Assembly (NCBI RefSeq): GCF_900168325.1
Contig: NZ_FVZE01000005.1
Span: 248,001-312,000, forward strand
Source: Novosphingobium mathurense
GTDB taxonomy: Bacteria > Pseudomonadota > Alphaproteobacteria > Sphingomonadales > Sphingomonadaceae
Direction of reading: 5' to 3'
Length of the DNA stretch: 64,000 nt
In this document: positions 54,472 to 64,000 of the stretch, piece after piece
How positions within the stretch are numbered: the stretch's first letter is position 1
Layout of the letters: every line of letters starts with the position of its first letter
The notes under the pieces: model-generated
Seen by the model: the letters and a program-made list of their open reading frames with translations, nothing else
The model's database searches: none
Told to the model about the DNA's origin: nothing
Position numbers and translations under genes: made by a program

Positions 54472-55800
54472 TCATGCGACGAAGCCCAGCATCAGTCCGC
54501 CCATGGCAGACAAACCGAGCACCTTGATGACATTCCATTTGAACCGGAAAATGAGGATGGTGGAAAGGATGGCCAGGATCGCGGCACGCCAGTCAACGCT
54601 CGACCAGTCCGGATTGTAAATGCGGAGCGGACCGGCATGGAGTTCGCCAATGCGTGCGAACAGCACATGGATCAGGAACCATAAGGTCAGGTTCGCGATC
54701 ACGCCGACGACGGCGGCCGTCAGGGCGGCAAGCCCCCCCTTGAGCCGCCGGGCGTGTTCCATCCGCTCGATCCACGGCGCGAAGGTGAAGATCCACAGAA
54801 AGCAGGGCGCAAATGTAACCCAGGTCGTCAGCGCTGCCCCCAGCAATCCGGCCACCAGCGGTGTGAAGGGCTCCGGAGCGCGAAAGGCGGCGAGATAACC
54901 GACAAATTGCGTCACCATGATAAGCGGGCCGGGCGTGGTCTCGGCTAGGCCCAGACCATCCGCCATTTCGCCAGCGGAAAGCCAGCCGTGCCCTTGCACC
55001 GCCTGCTGAGCCATGTAGGCCAACACCGCGTAGGCGCCGCCGAAAGTGACGACCGCCAGTTGCGAGAAGAAGCTGCCGATCTTCCACAGGACATGGCCCT
55101 GACCTAGCGTGAGCAGGACAAGCGCCATGGGAGCGGCCCAGATCGTGCCCCAGATCAGTATCGCGGTGATCGATTGCCGCCATGGGCGCCTGGCGGGCGG
55201 AGCTTCCCCTTCTGACGGCTTGATCGCAAGCCACGCTGGTTGCACATGCGCGACCATCATGCCGATCGCACCGGCACCCAGAACGACCAGCGGAAACGGC
55301 AAGTTGAAGAAGAACAGGGCGGCAAAGGCCGAGACCGCCAGCGCCTTCTTGAAACCGGTGTTCAATGCCCGCCCTGCGATACGCAGCAACGCTTGAACGA
55401 CGATCGCCAGCACGGCGGCCTTGATGCCCAGAAACAGAGCGGCGAACCATTCGAGGCGCGCCGCGAAGGCATAAAGGATCGACAGCGCGAGAATGACGAT
55501 CGCGCCGGGAACGACGAAGAGCAGGCCGGCCGCCAGTCCACCGCGCCATCCGTACAGCTTCCAGCCGATCCATGTGGCGAGTTGCTGCGCTTCCGGTCCG
55601 GGCAGCAGGTGGCAGAAATTGAGCGCGTGGAGATATTGCTCCTCGCTCACCCATTTGCGCTCATCGACCAGTTCGCGGTGCATCAAGGCGATCTGCCCAG
55701 CCGGACCGCCGAAACTCAGACAGCCGATGCGCGCGAATACTCGCACCAGCTCAGAATACGATGGAGAAATGACGCCAAGCTTGTCCACCATACGATCCAT
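54472..55800 (-). CDS. chrA: Chromate efflux transporter ChrA (two-domain)
   Basis: A 442-residue long-chain CHR protein with about 10-12 membrane spans, made of two homologous halves. The first half has RIGCLSFGGPAGQIALMHRE and LPGPEAQQLATWIGWKLYGW; the second has VTFGGAYAVLAYMAQQAV and GLAETTPGPLIMVTQFVGYL. It exports chromate across the inner membrane. The regulator gene chrB is not seen in the window. Its start is covered by a hairpin. The SOD follows 13 bp later. Confidence 0.94.
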   Translation of the reverse strand: MDRMVDKLGVISPSYSELVRVFARIGCLSFGGPAGQIALMHRELVDERKWVSEEQYLHALNFCHLLPGPEAQQLATWIGWKLYGWRGGLAAGLLFVVPGAIVILALSILYAFAARLEWFAALFLGIKAAVLAIVVQALLRIAGRALNTGFKKALAVSAFAALFFFNLPFPLVVLGAGAIGMMVAHVQPAWLAIKPSEGEAPPARRPWRQSITAILIWGTIWAAPMALVLLTLGQGHVLWKIGSFFSQLAVVTFGGAYAVLAYMAQQAVQGHGWLSAGEMADGLGLAETTPGPLIMVTQFVGYLAAFRAPEPFTPLVAGLLGAALTTWVTFAPCFLWIFTFAPWIERMEHARRLKGGLAALTAAVVGVIANLTLWFLIHVLFARIGELHAGPLRIYNPDWSSVDWRAAILAILSTILIFRFKWNVIKVLGLSAMGGLMLGFVA

Positions 55801-55802
55801 AT

Positions 55803-55832
55803 GCCTTTGTCCGGAAAACCGGACGCAAAGGC
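55803..55832 (-). promoter_or_regulatory. Hairpin sequestering the chrA ribosome site
   Basis: GCCTTTG/CAAAGGC (55803-55809 with 55826-55832) continues as TCCGG/CCGGA (55810-55814 with 55819-55823), with a 2-nt bulge and an AAAA loop (TTTT on the mRNA). It ends 2 bp before the chrA ATG and contains the only AAAGG-like ribosome site, so it could block translation until opened. Confidence 0.5.
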
Positions 55833-55966
55833 AACGCTTGGGCGAACCGCCTGACCGGGAGGTTGCTTTGTCCCGATGGAACTGGCCTTATCATAGGCCT
55901 TGAATATGGCCAAGTCGATGCGCGGAGCCCTACAGCCGGCGAGAGGCTACCAAGGGACGCGAGAAA

Positions 55967-56341
55967 TTACTCCGGGCCGATTCCAACTATCTCGCCTGCT
56001 CCATCCTTCATCTCCAGATCGAATGCGACCTCATCGCCCACCTTCACGCCGCCGAGCAGTTCGGGCTTCGCCTTGAACGCCATGGTCATGGCCGGCCAGT
56101 TCGCTTCGGGAATGGGCGCGTGATCGATCGTGATCGAGCCTTCGGTCTTGTCGATCGCGGTTACCGTGCCGGTGCCCTTCGCCATTTTCATAGGCATGTC
56201 GGCGGGTATATCCATATCGCTCATATCGCCGGACATGCCTGCGGAAGCACTGGCGTTTGGTGCGCTGTCGTTTTCCGGCTGCTGACCACAAGCGGCCAGC
56301 AGGGCGGCAAAGCCGATCGCGGTCAAATGGTGCAATTTCAT
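55967..56341 (-). CDS. cusF: CusF-like periplasmic copper-binding lipoprotein
   Basis: A 124-residue lipoprotein. The lipobox is LLAAC. A Met-rich stretch (SGDMSDMDIPADMPMKMAKG) leads into a CusF domain: TVTAIDKTEGSITIDHAPIP, then NWPAMTMAFKAKPE, with the H-x8-W-x2-M-x-M pattern that binds Cu(I) or Ag(I). It hands copper to CusB. It lies 12 bp downstream of cusA. Confidence 0.9.
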   Translation of the reverse strand: MKLHHLTAIGFAALLAACGQQPENDSAPNASASAGMSGDMSDMDIPADMPMKMAKGTGTVTAIDKTEGSITIDHAPIPEANWPAMTMAFKAKPELLGGVKVGDEVAFDLEMKDGAGEIVGIGPE

Positions 56342-56353
56342 CTCAAGTCTCCT

Positions 56354-59300
56354 TCACGGTTGAATGGGTTGCAGGTGGGAACTTGCGCGCTTGCGCCGCA
56401 TCAGCAGGTAAGCGGCGGGGATCACGAACATCGAGAGCAATGGTGCGGTGAGCATGCCGCCGACCATGGGCGCCGCGATCCGGCTCATGACCTCCGACCC
56501 TGCGCCCGCGCCGATCAGCACGGGGAGCAGACCGGCGACGATCACCGCCACCGTCATCGCCTTGGGCCGCACGCGCAGTAGCGCGCCCTCGCGCACGGCC
56601 GCGGATATCTGTTCGTCCGAGGGAGTTTCGCCGCGCTCGTCAAGCGCGCTCTTGAGGTAGATCAGCATCACCACGCCGAACTCGGCGGCGACGCCTGCCA
56701 GTGCGATGAAGCCGACGCCGGTCGCGACCGACTGATGATAGCCCAGCAGGTAGAGCGTCCAGAATCCGCCGGTCAGCGCGAACGGAAGCGTCGCCATGAT
56801 CAGCGCCGCCTCATCAAGCCGGCCGAAGATCAGGAAGAGCAGGACGAAGATGATCGCGAGCGTCGCAGGCACGACGATCTTGAGCCGGTCGATCGCGCGT
56901 TGGAGATATTCGAACTGGCCCGACCAGGCGACGCTGACGCCGAGTGAGAGCCTGACCTCTTTCGCCACGGCCTGCCTCAGATCGCCCACGACCGAGGCAA
57001 GATCGCGTCCGCGGACATCGACATAGACCCAGGTCGAAAGTCGGCCATTCTCGGTCTTGAGCATCGGTGGGCCGTCGCTCACCTGTAAGTTGGCGACCGT
57101 CCCCAGCGTGATCTGCTGCCCGGCAGGCGTGAGTACAGGCAAGGCGCGCAGTTCGTCCAGGCTGTCGCGGATTTCGCGGGGATAGCGAACATTGATCGGA
57201 TAGCGGGCCAGCCCGTCGATGGTCTGCCCGACATTTTCGCCGCCGACCGCCCCCGCGACGATCTCCTGCACATCGGCGATGTTGAGCCCGAAGCGCGCGG
57301 CGGCGGTACGGTCGATCTCGACATCGATGTAGCGCCCTCCGGTCAGCCGCTCGGCAAGCGCGGAGCTGACACCCGGCACCGTCTTCGCGACCGTCTCGAC
57401 ATCGTGCGCGATGCGATCGAGTTCGGCAAGGTCCGGGCCGGATACCTTGACGCCGATGGGGCTCTTGATGCCGGTCGCGAGCATGTCGATGCGGTTGCGG
57501 ATCGGCGGCACCCAGATATTGGCGAGGCCCGGCACCTTTACCGCGCGGTCCAGTTCTTCAACCAGCTTTTCCGGCGTCATCCCGGGGCGCCACTGATCGC
57601 GCGGTTTGAACCTGATGGTGGTTTCGAACATTTCGAGCGGGGCGGGATCGGTGGCGGTTTCGGCGCGTCCGGCCTTGCCGAACACGCGCTCGACCTCGGG
57701 CACGCTCTTGATCATGCGGTCGGTCTGCTGGAGCAGTTCGGACGCCTTGGCGGCGGACAGGCCCGGCAGCGCCGATGGCATGTAGAGCAGATCGCCCTCG
57801 TTCATCGGCGGCAGGAACTCGCCGCCAAGCCGGGCGGCGGGCCAAGCCGTGGTGGCGAAGACGAGGGCCGCGATCACCAGCGTCGCCCTGGGGCGGGCGA
57901 GCACCCAGTCGATGGCCGGGCGATAGGCGCGAGTGAGGCTGCGATTGACGGGGTTGGCCTGTTCGGAAGGAATGCGCCCTCGGATCAGCCAGCCCATGAG
58001 AACCGGCACCAGCGTCACTGAGAGGATTGCGGCGGCGGCCATCGCATAGGTCTTGGTGAAGGCGAGCGGTGAGAACAGCCGTCCCTCCTGCGCCTGAAGC
58101 GTGAACACCGGCACGAACGAAAGCGTGATGATGAGCAGCGAATAGAACAGCGCCGGGCCGACCTCGACCGCCGCTTCGGTGATGACGCTCCACCGCTTCG
58201 TGCCGTGGAGTTCCTCGCCGGGATGGTCATGCTCCCAGCGCTCGATCTTCTTGTGGGCGTTCTCGATCATCACGATCGCCGCATCGACCATCGCGCCGAT
58301 GGCGATCGCAATGCCGCCCAGCGACATGATGTTGGCATTGATGCCCTGAAAGCGCATGACGAGGAATGCCGCCAGCACGCCGAGGGGGAGTGTCACGATC
58401 GCCACCAGCGCCGAGCGGACGTGCCAGAGGAACAGCGCGCAGACGAGGGCGACGACGATAAATTCCTCGATCAGCTTGTGGGTCAAGTTTTCGACCGAAG
58501 CGTCGATCAGGTGCGAGCGATCATAGGTAGGGACGACCTCGACGCCGTTGGGCAGGCCCCGCCTGAGTTCGGCAAGTTTGGTCTCGACTGCCCTGATCGC
58601 GCTGCGGGCGTCCGCGCCCTGACGCAGCACGATGATACCGCCCGCCACTTCTCCCTCGCCATCGAGTTCGGCGATGCCGCGCCGCATTTCGGGGCCGATC
58701 TGGATCGTCGCGACATCGCCCAGCGTCACCGGTACGCCGCCCGCAGCAGTCCTGAGCGGGATCGCCCGGAAGTCGCCGAGCGTTTTAAGATAGCCCGAGG
58801 CGCGGACCATATATTCGGCCTCGGCCAGTTCGAGCACCGAGCCGCCCGCTTCCTGATTGGCGCGCCGGATCGCCTCGACGGCCTCGCCATGGGTCACGCC
58901 ATAGCCGGCGAGTTTCACCGGATCGAGCACGACCTGATATTGCCGGACCATACCGCCAACGCTCGCGACCTCGGCCACGCCGGGGATGGTCTTGAGCTCA
59001 TAGCGTAGGAACCAGTCCTGCAGGGAGCGAAGCTGCGAGAGGTCATGCCGCCCGGTCCGGTCGACCAACGCATATTCATAGACCCAGCCGACCCCGGTCG
59101 CATCCGGGCCGATGGCGCTTTGCGCGGCTTCGGGCAGACGCCCCTGGACCTGGTTGAGATATTCGAGCACGCGGCTGCGCGCCCAGTACAGGTCGGTCCC
59201 GTCCTCGAAAATCACATAGACGAAACTGTCACCGAAGAAGGAATATCCGCGCACTGTCTTCGCGCCGGGCACCGAAAGCATGGTCGTCGCCAGCGGATAG

Positions 59301-59497
59301 GTGACTTGATCCTCGACGATGCGGGGCGCCTGACCCGGATAGGAAGTGCGGATGATGACCTGCGTGTCCGAAAGATCGGGCAGCGCATCGATCGGGGTCG
59401 ACCGCACCGCCCAGAGCCCTGCGAACAGCAGCGCCAGCGCGCCCAGCACGACGAAGAAGCGGTTATGGACCGACCAATGGATGAGCCGCCCGATCAT
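56354..59497 (-). CDS. cusA: CusA-type heavy-metal RND efflux pump
   Basis: A 1047-residue HME-RND pump for monovalent Cu/Ag. TM4 carries [20 protein letters not shown], followed by [14 protein letters not shown], as in E. coli CusA (HME4). Other HME landmarks are [19 protein letters not shown] and [20 protein letters not shown]. It forms the trimer of the CusCBA efflux channel. Its ATG overlaps the cusB stop by 4 bp. Confidence 0.95.
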   Translation of the reverse strand: MIGRLIHWSVHNRFFVVLGALALLFAGLWAVRSTPIDALPDLSDTQVIIRTSYPGQAPRIVEDQVTYPLATTMLSVPGAKTVRGYSFFGDSFVYVIFEDGTDLYWARSRVLEYLNQVQGRLPEAAQSAIGPDATGVGWVYEYALVDRTGRHDLSQLRSLQDWFLRYELKTIPGVAEVASVGGMVRQYQVVLDPVKLAGYGVTHGEAVEAIRRANQEAGGSVLELAEAEYMVRASGYLKTLGDFRAIPLRTAAGGVPVTLGDVATIQIGPEMRRGIAELDGEGEVAGGIIVLRQGADARSAIRAVETKLAELRRGLPNGVEVVPTYDRSHLIDASVENLTHKLIEEFIVVALVCALFLWHVRSALVAIVTLPLGVLAAFLVMRFQGINANIMSLGGIAIAIGAMVDAAIVMIENAHKKIERWEHDHPGEELHGTKRWSVITEAAVEVGPALFYSLLIITLSFVPVFTLQAQEGRLFSPLAFTKTYAMAAAAILSVTLVPVLMGWLIRGRIPSEQANPVNRSLTRAYRPAIDWVLARPRATLVIAALVFATTAWPAARLGGEFLPPMNEGDLLYMPSALPGLSAAKASELLQQTDRMIKSVPEVERVFGKAGRAETATDPAPLEMFETTIRFKPRDQWRPGMTPEKLVEELDRAVKVPGLANIWVPPIRNRIDMLATGIKSPIGVKVSGPDLAELDRIAHDVETVAKTVPGVSSALAERLTGGRYIDVEIDRTAAARFGLNIADVQEIVAGAVGGENVGQTIDGLARYPINVRYPREIRDSLDELRALPVLTPAGQQITLGTVANLQVSDGPPMLKTENGRLSTWVYVDVRGRDLASVVGDLRQAVAKEVRLSLGVSVAWSGQFEYLQRAIDRLKIVVPATLAIIFVLLFLIFGRLDEAALIMATLPFALTGGFWTLYLLGYHQSVATGVGFIALAGVAAEFGVVMLIYLKSALDERGETPSDEQISAAVREGALLRVRPKAMTVAVIVAGLLPVLIGAGAGSEVMSRIAAPMVGGMLTAPLLSMFVIPAAYLLMRRKRASSHLQPIQP

Positions 59498-60966
59498 TGG
59501 CCGTTCTCGCGGGCGATCGAACGGACCGTCGCACCCTCGCGCGGCTGATCGAAGGTGAAGCGCACCCTGTCGCCCGTCTTGAAGCCGCGCGCCAAGGAGG
59601 GCTCCTCCAGGCGGAACATCATCGTCATCGGCGGCCAGTCGAGGGCGGGCACCGGGCCGTGGCTCAGCGTGATGCTCTTCGGCGTGATCTTCTCGATCCG
59701 GCCCGTCGCTTCATGGGTCGCGGCCTTCGGCTTCACTTGCGATGAGACGCCATCGACCGGCCGCACGTCCATTCCCGACAGGCTGGCTTCGGAATCGATC
59801 AGGAACTGGCCCGAAGTGACGACCTTCTCTCCTTCGGCAAGGCCGACCAGCACTTCGGTCCGGCCGTCCGCCTCGATGCCGGTCCTGACTTCGGCGGGCC
59901 GGTAACGGCCCTTGTCCAGCGCCAGCATGACGAGCGACCGCTTGCCGGTACGGATCACCGCCTCGGACGGGATCAGCAGCGCGGAGCGCGCCTCGCCGCC
60001 GAACGCCACGGTGGCGTACATGCCGGGGCGCAGCCGCCCGCCGCGATTGGGAAGTTCGATCCGCGCGGTGATCGTGCGGCTTTCCGTGTCGGCCTGCGGC
60101 ACTATCGCCCGCACCCGCCCCCGGAACGTCTCGCCCGGAAAGGCTGTCAGCGTCGCCGAAGCCAGCGCTCCGGGACGGACCTGCGCCGCCATCGCTTCGG
60201 GCACGGCGGCGTCGAGCCACACCGTGCCGAGGCCGTTCACTTCGGCAAGCGTCTGGCCCGCCGCAACGCTCATGCCGGGCCGCACGCTGAGCGACTTGAT
60301 CGTGCCCGATATGGGCGAGGCGATGGTGATGATCGTGCGCGGCCGCCCGGTTCGTTCGACTGCCGCGATGGTCGATTGCGGCATGCCGAGTAGCACCAGC
60401 CGCTGTCGTGCAGCGCTGGCGAGCGCCTTGTCGCCGGTGCGCAGGACGGCAAGATATTCCTGCTGCGCGCCGCCCCAGTCGGGGATGAGCAGATCGGCGA
60501 GCGGCGCCCCGGCGGCGATCACATCGTCGGGTGCGCGGCCATAGGTGCGCTGGACGAAGCCGCCGGCGCGCGGCTGGATGATCGCCACGTCGCGCTCGTT
60601 ATAGCCGATCGTCCCGGTGGCGGTGACGCCGCCGCCTATGCTCCCCAGCCGCGCTTCGGCGGTACGAAGTCCGAGATTCTGGACCAGCGCGGGATCGATC
60701 CGCACGCCGGCCCCTTCGCCCGCTTCATCGGCATATTTGGGGACAAGCTGCATATCCATGAACGGCGATTTGCCGGGCTTGTCGAAATGCTGGTTCGGAA
60801 CCATCGGATCGTACCAGTAGAGCACTTCCCGGCCGCCCTGCGCTGTCTCGGTCGCCGGATCATCGTCGCCAAACGTGGCGATGCCATAGCCTGCGCCTCC
60901 CGTGACAAGCGCGATGGCGGTCGCGGTTAGTGTGAGCCGCGCGCGGGCGGATAGTTCGAATGTCAT
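59494..60966 (-). CDS. cusB: Periplasmic adaptor CusB with a fused CusF domain
   Basis: A 490-residue RND membrane-fusion protein with an N-terminal hydrophobic anchor. It shows the heavy-metal motif [20 protein letters not shown] and [15 protein letters not shown], then barrel-sandwich and beta-barrel domains. The C-terminal 80 residues are an extra CusF-like domain ([25 protein letters not shown]). It links CusA and CusC and delivers copper. Overlaps cusA and cusC by 4 bp each. Confidence 0.93.
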   Translation of the reverse strand: MTFELSARARLTLTATAIALVTGGAGYGIATFGDDDPATETAQGGREVLYWYDPMVPNQHFDKPGKSPFMDMQLVPKYADEAGEGAGVRIDPALVQNLGLRTAEARLGSIGGGVTATGTIGYNERDVAIIQPRAGGFVQRTYGRAPDDVIAAGAPLADLLIPDWGGAQQEYLAVLRTGDKALASAARQRLVLLGMPQSTIAAVERTGRPRTIITIASPISGTIKSLSVRPGMSVAAGQTLAEVNGLGTVWLDAAVPEAMAAQVRPGALASATLTAFPGETFRGRVRAIVPQADTESRTITARIELPNRGGRLRPGMYATVAFGGEARSALLIPSEAVIRTGKRSLVMLALDKGRYRPAEVRTGIEADGRTEVLVGLAEGEKVVTSGQFLIDSEASLSGMDVRPVDGVSSQVKPKAATHEATGRIEKITPKSITLSHGPVPALDWPPMTMMFRLEEPSLARGFKTGDRVRFTFDQPREGATVRSIARENGQ

Positions 60967-62192
60967 TGGCCGTCTCCCCCAAAGGTCAGTGCCAGCCGGG
61001 CCGCATGGCGGGCGACAGCCGCTTCGCGGTCCAGCGTGTCGAGCTCGATTGTGGCGAGTGCCGCCTCCGCCTCGATTACGTCGAGCAGCCCGGCCCGGCC
61101 CGCTGAATAGCTTGCCCTCTCAAGCTCCACCTTCCGGCGCGCCAGTGGGAGCAGCGTGTCACGGGCGCGCATCCACTGCTCATGATGCATGGCGTGCTCG
61201 GCAAGTCCGGCTTCGAGCTGCGCCGCAAGCGCGCGGCGCATATCCTCCTGCTCGGCGCGCGCTGCCGCTACCTCGGCAAGGGCGGCATCGATCCTCGGAT
61301 TCTGGCGGCGGCCGGGAAAGATCGGCAGCGACATGGTCGCGCCGACCGACACCATGTTGCCGAAACGCGGATCGCGCCGCTGGAAGGCCATGTTAAGCCC
61401 CCAATCGGGACGCTTCCCGGCCCGCGCCATCTCCACGTCGGCCATGGCCTGTCCGACCTCGGCCGAAGCCATGCGCAGGTCGGGATGCTCGCCAAGGCGC
61501 GCGCGCAAGGCGGCGGGGGCAAGGTCGAAGTCCGGCACCGAGCCGATGGGCTCGGGATGGCCGTCCCCGGTCCATCGCGTCAGTTCGGCTCGCGCGCTGC
61601 CGACTTCGGCGGCGATGGTGCTGCGTCGGTCCTCCAGTTCGATGAGGGCCTGCTCCGCGTTCAGGCTCTGGCCCGGCCGCGCGGAACCCGATGCGACGGC
61701 CGATGTGGACGCAGGCACCAGCGGGCGGAGGCGCGCCAGTATCCCGTCCATCGTCTCAAGCCGCTTCCGGGCATATGCAAGGTCGATCCAGGCGGCGGCC
61801 GTCGCGACCTTCACCTGCAGGGCCGCACCGGCGCCTTGCGCCTCGGCCGCCCCGATGTCGGCACGGGCGCGTCCCTGCTCGGCATGGCGCTTGGCGAGAT
61901 TGGGAATGGCCTGCTCGATGCCGACCCGTTCCATCGTCATGTTCTCTTCGGTCAGGCTGAACGCGGGCGGGCCGGAGACGGGGAAATTGTCGATGCCGAC
62001 CCCCAGCGTCGGATCGGGCAGGCGGCCGGCGGCAATGGCCGATGACTGGCGCGCCTGGATTTGCCGGTTCCTCGCTTCGAGGACGGGCGCGTTCGCGGCC
62101 GCGCGCTCCAGCGCTACATCGAAGCTCAGAGGTTCGGCCGAGGCAAGGCTCGGGATTGCCGCCAGCAGCGGCACGTAAACTGACAGTCGCAC
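60963..62192 (-). CDS. cusC: TolC-family outer-membrane channel (CusC-like)
   Basis: A 409-residue OMF protein with the signal peptide LSVYVPLLAAIPSLASA. Two OEP repeats of long helices follow (ALERAAANAPVLEARNRQIQ and GEHPDLRMASAEVGQAMADV). The GTG at 62192, 6 bp after AGGAGC, decides the start; a longer frame to 62267 would not keep the signal peptide. It forms the outer-membrane tube of the copper efflux system. The stop overlaps cusB by 4 bp. Confidence 0.9.
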   Translation of the reverse strand: MRLSVYVPLLAAIPSLASAEPLSFDVALERAAANAPVLEARNRQIQARQSSAIAAGRLPDPTLGVGIDNFPVSGPPAFSLTEENMTMERVGIEQAIPNLAKRHAEQGRARADIGAAEAQGAGAALQVKVATAAAWIDLAYARKRLETMDGILARLRPLVPASTSAVASGSARPGQSLNAEQALIELEDRRSTIAAEVGSARAELTRWTGDGHPEPIGSVPDFDLAPAALRARLGEHPDLRMASAEVGQAMADVEMARAGKRPDWGLNMAFQRRDPRFGNMVSVGATMSLPIFPGRRQNPRIDAALAEVAAARAEQEDMRRALAAQLEAGLAEHAMHHEQWMRARDTLLPLARRKVELERASYSAGRAGLLDVIEAEAALATIELDTLDREAAVARHAARLALTFGGDGQ

Positions 62193-62294
62193 GGAATTGC
62201 TCCTGATCTGGACCCATTCGGATAAGCGGTCCAGCACGCATCCTTGGGCCTCGCGCTCATCGCGCAAGGCCGTGTCGTGCCGGAACCGATCGGT

Positions 62295-62651
62295 TCAGAT
62301 CAGGAAGATGGGGGGCTCCGCTTCAGGTTCTTTCGACAGACCTGAAAGGGCGTGGACCGCTTGCGGAAAGTGCGCGGCCTTCACGGCCATGGCCTCGGCC
62401 GCCTCCGGCGCGGATGGGAGTGCGATCGGTACGAAGCATCCCATCATCGCAATGCAATCGAGCGTGAGGCCGTGACATGGCTTCTGTGCCGGTTCCGGCC
62501 GCTCGTCCTGCATCATCTCCATGCAGTCGGCGGACATCGCAACGGCCGGCTTGGCATCGACCATTGCCGGTCCCGCCGCGAACGCCGCCTCCTGGGCCAG
62601 CAGACCGAAGAGGGCTCCCAGAAGGAGGGCAAGAGAAAACAAGCGCTTCAT
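62295..62651 (-). CDS. Cys/Met-rich periplasmic protein of the copper locus
   Basis: A 118-residue exported protein. After the signal peptide (LFSLALLLGALFGLLAQEAA) it has MSADCMEMMQDE and PCHGLTLDCIAMMGC, so four Cys, one His and several Met are closely spaced, as expected for Cu(I) binding. The family is unknown. It is the first gene of the minus-strand cus operon (102 bp before cusC). The ATG at 62651 was taken because it leads directly into the signal peptide. Confidence 0.72.
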   Translation of the reverse strand: MKRLFSLALLLGALFGLLAQEAAFAAGPAMVDAKPAVAMSADCMEMMQDERPEPAQKPCHGLTLDCIAMMGCFVPIALPSAPEAAEAMAVKAAHFPQAVHALSGLSKEPEAEPPIFLI

Positions 62652-62667
62652 CGCATATGCGGGATTA

Positions 62668-62682
62668 CAATATCTGATATTG
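62668..62682. promoter_or_regulatory. Palindromic operator candidate for the cus operon
   Basis: CAATATC-T-GATATTG is a perfect 15-bp palindrome 17 bp upstream of the Cys/Met-rich gene. It may bind a repressor of the cus operon; no regulator gene is in the window. Confidence 0.45.
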
Positions 62683-62768
62683 CCCGGCAATCATCGATCG
62701 CGACCGATGCACATCCAGTCAGATTGCAAGGAGCCTACAGCGGGCGCAACCTCCCGGCCCGGACACCT

Positions 62769-62800
62769 CTTGACTCTGACATCATGTCAAGGTCCATATG
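62769..62800 (+). promoter_or_regulatory. MerR/CueR-type promoter of the copper ATPase
   Basis: CTTGAC (62769-62774) and GTCAAG (62786-62791) form an inverted repeat between a TTGACT -35 and a CATATG -10-like box with a 19-bp spacer. A long spacer filled by a dyad is typical of MerR-family copper or silver promoters (CueR). It lies about 30 bp before the ATPase gene. Confidence 0.5.
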
Positions 62801-62826
62801 GACTCGCGTCATGGAGGAGTTGAGAG

Positions 62827-64000
62827 ATGACGCATGAGAATTGCCACCATCATCATGGTCACGCCCCGTCCGGCGGTCTGACCGGCAAGGCGCAGGGCGG
62901 CGCAGCGGCTACGCCTGAGGGCACGATCTGGACCTGCCCGATGCACCCCGAGATCAGGCAGGATCATCCCGGCGCCTGCCCGATCTGCGGCATGGCGCTG
63001 GAACCGGAGACAGCAACGGCGGAGGCCGGTCCAAGCCCCGAACTGGCGGACATGACGCGCCGCTTCTGGATCGCGCTCGTGCTGACGGTCCCGGTGCTGG
63101 TGCTGGAGATGGGCGGCCACCTCTTGCCCTCTCTCCACCATCTGATCCCGCCGGACGCTTCGGGCTGGATCCAGCTCGCCCTAGCGACGCCCGTCGTGCT
63201 GTGGGCGGGATGGCCGTTCTTCACGCGGGGTTGGGTGTCGATCCAGACGCGCAATCTCAACATGTTCACGCTGATCGCGATGGGGACGGGTGTCGCCTGG
63301 GCCTATAGCGTCGTCGCGACACTGGCACCGGAGATGTTCCCGGCCGCTTTTCGCGGCGAGGGTGGCGCGGTCGCGGTCTATTTCGAGGCGGCCGCCGTCA
63401 TCACCGTGCTCGTGCTGCTGGGTCAGATGCTGGAGCTTCGCGCGCGTGAGCGCACCTCGGGCGCGATCAGGGCGCTGCTGGGGCTCGCGCCCCGCACCGC
63501 GCGGCGGATTCGCGAGGACGGAAGCGACGAGGAAATTTCGCTGGATGATGTCGCCCCCGGCGACCGGCTGCGCGTGCGGCCCGGCGAGAAGGTACCGGTC
63601 GATGGCTCGGTTGAGGAAGGGCGGTCCTCGCTAGACGAGTCGATGGTGACCGGCGAATCCATGCCCGTCACCAAGGCGGCGGGAGACGCGGTGATCGGCG
63701 GCACGCTCAACCAGAGCGGCGCGCTCGTCATCCTCGCCGAAAAGGTCGGGCGCGACACGATGCTGGCCCGGATCGTGCAGATGGTGGCCGAGGCCCAGCG
63801 CTCCCGAGCGCCGATCCAGCGCCTTGCCGATCAGGTCGCGGGCTGGTTCGTGCCCGCCGTGCTGGCGGTCGCTGTCGCCGCGTTCATCGTCTGGAGCCTG
63901 TGGGGGCCGGAACCGCGCATGGCGCATGGCCTGATTGCCGCCGTCGCGGTGCTGATCATCGCCTGCCCTTGCGCGCTCGGCCTTGCAACGCCGATGTCGA
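62827..64000 (+). CDS. copA: Copper-translocating P-type ATPase, N-terminal part
   Basis: The 391 residues seen are the N-terminal part of a P1B ATPase; the gene continues past the window. A His-rich start ([10 protein letters not shown]) is followed by a heavy-metal binding domain ([26 protein letters not shown]) in place of the usual HMA domain. Membrane helices, the actuator TGES and the CPC of the transmembrane metal site ([15 protein letters not shown]) are all present. It exports Cu(I) or Ag(I) from the cytosol. The D-K-T-G-T site lies outside the window. Confidence 0.93.
   Translation, partial: MTHENCHHHHGHAPSGGLTGKAQGGAAATPEGTIWTCPMHPEIRQDHPGACPICGMALEPETATAEAGPSPELADMTRRFWIALVLTVPVLVLEMGGHLLPSLHHLIPPDASGWIQLALATPVVLWAGWPFFTRGWVSIQTRNLNMFTLIAMGTGVAWAYSVVATLAPEMFPAAFRGEGGAVAVYFEAAAVITVLVLLGQMLELRARERTSGAIRALLGLAPRTARRIREDGSDEEISLDDVAPGDRLRVRPGEKVPVDGSVEEGRSSLDESMVTGESMPVTKAAGDAVIGGTLNQSGALVILAEKVGRDTMLARIVQMVAEAQRSRAPIQRLADQVAGWFVPAVLAVAVAAFIVWSLWGPEPRMAHGLIAAVAVLIIACPCALGLATPMS

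Larger units (their letters stand above)
52139..64000 (+). mobile_element. Metal-resistance genomic island (left end)
   Basis: From the tRNA-Ser 3' end to the window edge the content changes from core functions to an integrase followed by chromate and copper/silver resistance genes. The gene order is int, sod-chrA (minus), cusF-cusA-cusB-cusC-orf118 (minus), and a copper ATPase (plus). The right end and attR lie beyond 64,000. No transposase or conjugation gene is visible here. Confidence 0.75.

Overview
The window looks like chromosomal DNA of a GC-rich alphaproteobacterium of the order Sphingomonadales, most likely Novosphingobium or a close relative. This is inferred from gene content: a lycopene cyclase/phytoene desaturase carotenoid cluster, an alphaproteobacterial SspB and IF-3, an ybgC-tolQRAB-pal operon, a MipA/OmpV protein and a PEP-CTERM protein. 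No 16S gene is present to settle the genus.

Positions 1-52,060 read as core chromosome. From the left there is the end of pgl, a NUDIX hydrolase, dinB and a Bcr/CflA exporter. Next comes a minus-strand carotenoid operon running crtY-crtI-orf145-LOG-crtB. Positions 8.3-13.4 kb hold an acetyltransferase, a MipA/OmpV porin-like protein, an Fe-S type uracil-DNA glycosylase, a DUF4261 protein and an SRAP protein that lacks its catalytic cysteine. A TPP riboswitch then precedes thiC. Positions 15.6-21.6 kb carry small accessory genes and almost 1 kb of non-coding, hairpin-rich DNA that leads into a 68-residue Rieske-like ORF. A K+ channel, cupin, GMC oxidoreductase and dipeptidase follow, then two paralogous one-TM proteins around a DUF1810 gene. 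dapD, gmk and sspB complete this part.

Positions 30.6-39.5 kb are two biosynthetic/envelope blocks on the plus strand. The first is hisB-YciI-hisH-hisA-hisF-(PEP-CTERM microprotein)-hisE-HIT. The second is the Tol-Pal operon. Positions 39.5-52.0 kb hold a J-domain protein, a SLC13 permease, infC (probably starting at AUA), pdeM, hemF, two MFS transporters with a divergent MarR regulator, a PilZ protein, the bifunctional Rel enzyme, and a cyclophilin coupled to a DUF1905 protein.

At 52,073 an intact tRNA-Ser(GGA) is followed immediately by a tyrosine integrase. Everything after it is a metal-resistance cargo: a Tat-exported superoxide dismutase with the chromate exporter ChrA, then cusF-cusA-cusB-cusC with a Cys/Met-rich periplasmic protein, and divergently a copper P-type ATPase cut by the window edge. 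This is the left end of a genomic island; its right end lies outside the window. ChrA exports chromate while the SOD handles superoxide. CusCBA/CusF clears periplasmic copper or silver and the ATPase clears the cytoplasm.
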